Assembly: GCA_022539475.1 (NCBI GenBank)
Contig: VCMS01000087.1
Span: 62,001 to 126,000, forward strand
Direction of reading: 5' to 3'
Length of the DNA: 64,000 nucleotides
DNA from: Gracilaria domingensis
Taxonomy: Eukaryota > Rhodophyta > Florideophyceae > Gracilariales > Gracilariaceae
The position numbers and the translations under genes were made by a program. The notes below the pieces were generated by a model. That model was not told the origin of the DNA. It saw only the letters and a list, made by a program, of their open reading frames with translations, and made no database searches. Shown here piece after piece: positions 62,341 to 64,000 of this stretch. Each line of letters starts with the position of its first letter. The stretch's first letter is position 1.

Positions 62341-63039
62341 ATGAGCAGTCCTCCTCAACATCTTTCTTTCTTTTCTGATGTGAAACAAAAGAATCCAAAC
62401 TTCAAACCAAATGTAACCTGCCCTCCAACTGGCAAGCAACGGGATCTCTTGGTTGACAACACACCGTATAGTCGTTTCTATCATGTCACTGTATCCGACA
62501 GTTCAAGACGACCGCAATACGACCTCGTCGCAATCGCTGAACCTACAGGAGCAATAACGCTACCTGTAAACGAGCATAATCAGATAGCCTTGATTCGCCA
62601 GTGGCGATCAGTTCCTTCATCTGTTCCAGGATCGAAGGCTTTTGACAAACCTCTCGAGTTTCCGCATGGCTTCTACTCTACAGAGGTCCCACGAGGATTT
62701 CCAGAGCATGGTGAATCCCACGCTGACGCAGCCGCACGTGAGGTGCGGGAGGAGTTGGGTGTGGCAACCAAAAAAGTCTGGCAACTAGGATGGTGCAACT
62801 TCAATACAGCGATAGCAATGACCGATATTCCTGTCTTCGCTGTGTTAGTCGATCACACTTCACAAGTAGTTGATCAAAAGGATGGAACTGAGGTCATCGA
62901 GAATGTCGAATGGGTTTCAATGGAAGAGCTCGGTGATTTTGTCATGAACGGAAGCATCAGATGTGGACTCACTTTAGCCGCTGTGTCGTACGCCTTTGCA
63001 GCTCGTGGTAGAATCGCTCAGTTCATTAAGGAACGATGA
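62341..63039 (+). CDS. Nudix hydrolase, ADP-ribose pyrophosphatase-like
   Basis: 232 aa from ATG 62341. A perfect Nudix box G-x5-E-x7-REVxEELGV occurs (GFPEHGESHADAAA then REVREELGV, about residues 119-141). Upstream strands YDLVAIAEPTGAITLPV and NQIALIRQWRSVPSS are typical of the ADP-ribose/nucleoside-diphosphate-sugar branch, and ENVEWVSMEELGDFV follows the box. Family members hydrolyse X-linked nucleoside diphosphates with Mg2+; the substrate is not fixed by sequence. No targeting sequence is clear with this start. Single exon. Confidence 0.85.
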   Translation: MSSPPQHLSFFSDVKQKNPNFKPNVTCPPTGKQRDLLVDNTPYSRFYHVTVSDSSRRPQYDLVAIAEPTGAITLPVNEHNQIALIRQWRSVPSSVPGSKAFDKPLEFPHGFYSTEVPRGFPEHGESHADAAAREVREELGVATKKVWQLGWCNFNTAIAMTDIPVFAVLVDHTSQVVDQKDGTEVIENVEWVSMEELGDFVMNGSIRCGLTLAAVSYAFAARGRIAQFIKER

Positions 63040-64000
63040 TCTGATTACGGAGACAGCGGAGTATTCAGACCATCGGAAACTCTCGCGGAATTCTGTGTCT
63101 TTAGAATGCCCTTTTCTTTGCTGAGAGTTATGCCTGGTCAGTTCCTCACGGCACATTTGGATTGGCGGGGAAATTCTTTACATGGACTGACAAACACTCT
63201 TGATCAAAGCGACGCAAGTTTCGCTGAGGGAGTGGACTGGATGTCGTCATTTGTTTGATAACCATTGAAACTGTGGGATTGCCAACTCCATGCCTCTGTC
63301 GCTGTTCTCGGAGAATTGCAAACTAATCCTATCGTACTAGGGAAGGGGTGCAGAGGCCTTACAAAATCTCTGTCCAAAACAGGGCCATGAGGCAGCCAAA
63401 TTGTCGGAAAGCATGCTAGAGGTCAAGGACTTTCTTCTGGGCCGTACCAATTCTTAAAAGTACGCCTTAAGAAAGGTCAAATGTGCTTCGCAAACGTGAT
63501 GCGGAATATGGGTCATGCAAAGAGTTTTGTCGGTCGCCCTTCTACCGCCGGTGCGCTGCTCGCAAATACATATATGCATGTATAATGTCTAATTGCGTCA
63601 TCATCATCTCTCCATGCGCCGCCCGAACCTACGAAAAGGAATTCGGCCCAAGGTGCCAAGGCTGATTTTATGCACCTGCGACAATGGCCATATTCGTGCG
63701 TAGTTCTGACAGTCCTCCGGACCTGAATCGATTAATTCTGATTGCTCATCCCTTGCATTGCCAGACCTTCATCAGCAATCTCTACCAGTCCTTCCAGTGC
63801 AGAGTTCAGAGATTTGAGGTTCTGCCTATTAAGTCACGGAGGACAGAGTTGCTTAAACGTGAGCATATGCTGTTAGACCATTAAAATCAAGCAAGTTGAT
63901 GGATTTGGACGCTTTCTCGTACTCTACCACTCTCGTGTTATTCTTTGGCTATGTTCTGACGAACTGTGTGGCAAAAGAACATAAATGTAGCCCTTCAATT
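63040..64000. other. Gene-free right edge
   Basis: Short frames only (63483-63665, 63684-63884); nothing recognised. Confidence 0.4.

Overview
This is nuclear DNA of a eukaryote. It has GT-AG introns of about 84-106 nt, a eukaryotic initiator tRNA gene, nuclear-type gene families (MAP kinase, SET, FHA, F-box/Yippee, bHLH, bZIP, bestrophin, MCTS1) and decayed ends of non-LTR retrotransposons. A heme oxygenase of the chloroplast type, sterol C5-desaturase and sterol Delta7-reductase of plant type, and a TDY-type MAP kinase point to a photosynthetic eukaryote. A compact, intron-poor, red-alga-like genome is my best guess; the species is inference and is not proven by the sequence.

Layout. 1-7.1 kb is moderately AT-rich DNA with retroelement remnants and no convincing gene. 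7.1-10.8 kb carries a D-2-hydroxyglutarate dehydrogenase (-), tRNA-iMet (+) and a three-exon bestrophin (-). 11-12.5 kb holds a cluster of near-perfect palindromes. 12.5-20.2 kb holds sterol C5-desaturase (-, frame-disrupted), an F-box/Yippee protein (+), sterol Delta7-reductase (+) and a TDY MAP kinase (+). 20.2-27.9 kb is another AT-richer, retroelement-scarred stretch with a secreted Cys-rich protein, a TENA-like protein with a zinc-knuckle tail, a three-exon small gene and a tentative spliced gene. 28-29.6 kb is malic enzyme (-). 30-37.4 kb is extremely GC-rich and full of homopolymers and CG runs; it holds a bZIP factor, a bHLH factor and the translation factor MCTS1. 38-41 kb has a SETD9-like protein and an FHA protein, divergently arranged. 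43.6-49.6 kb has heme oxygenase, a doubtful GC-rich ORF, a divergent actin-fold protein with one intron, a nucleotide-sugar transporter and an ANTH-like protein. 52.2-58.6 kb has a C2H2 zinc-finger protein, a PP2C phosphatase, a tiny KEOPS-like protein, a membrane-anchored methyltransferase-like protein and an unknown protein. 58.6-62.3 kb is mostly gene-free, and a Nudix hydrolase lies at 62.3-63.0 kb.

Recurring themes. (1) Base composition is a sharp mosaic: GC-rich gene blocks with almost only G/C in third codon positions alternate with AT-richer retroelement remains. (2) At least seven recognisable 3' ends of one non-LTR retrotransposon family lie in the same orientation, most with a GAA- or GA-rich tail and some with a hairpin of changing sequence just before it. 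(3) Two enzymes of consecutive late sterol-synthesis steps sit within 5 kb of each other. (4) Genes are tightly packed, with several divergent and convergent pairs. No CRISPR, operon, phage or bacterial feature was seen.
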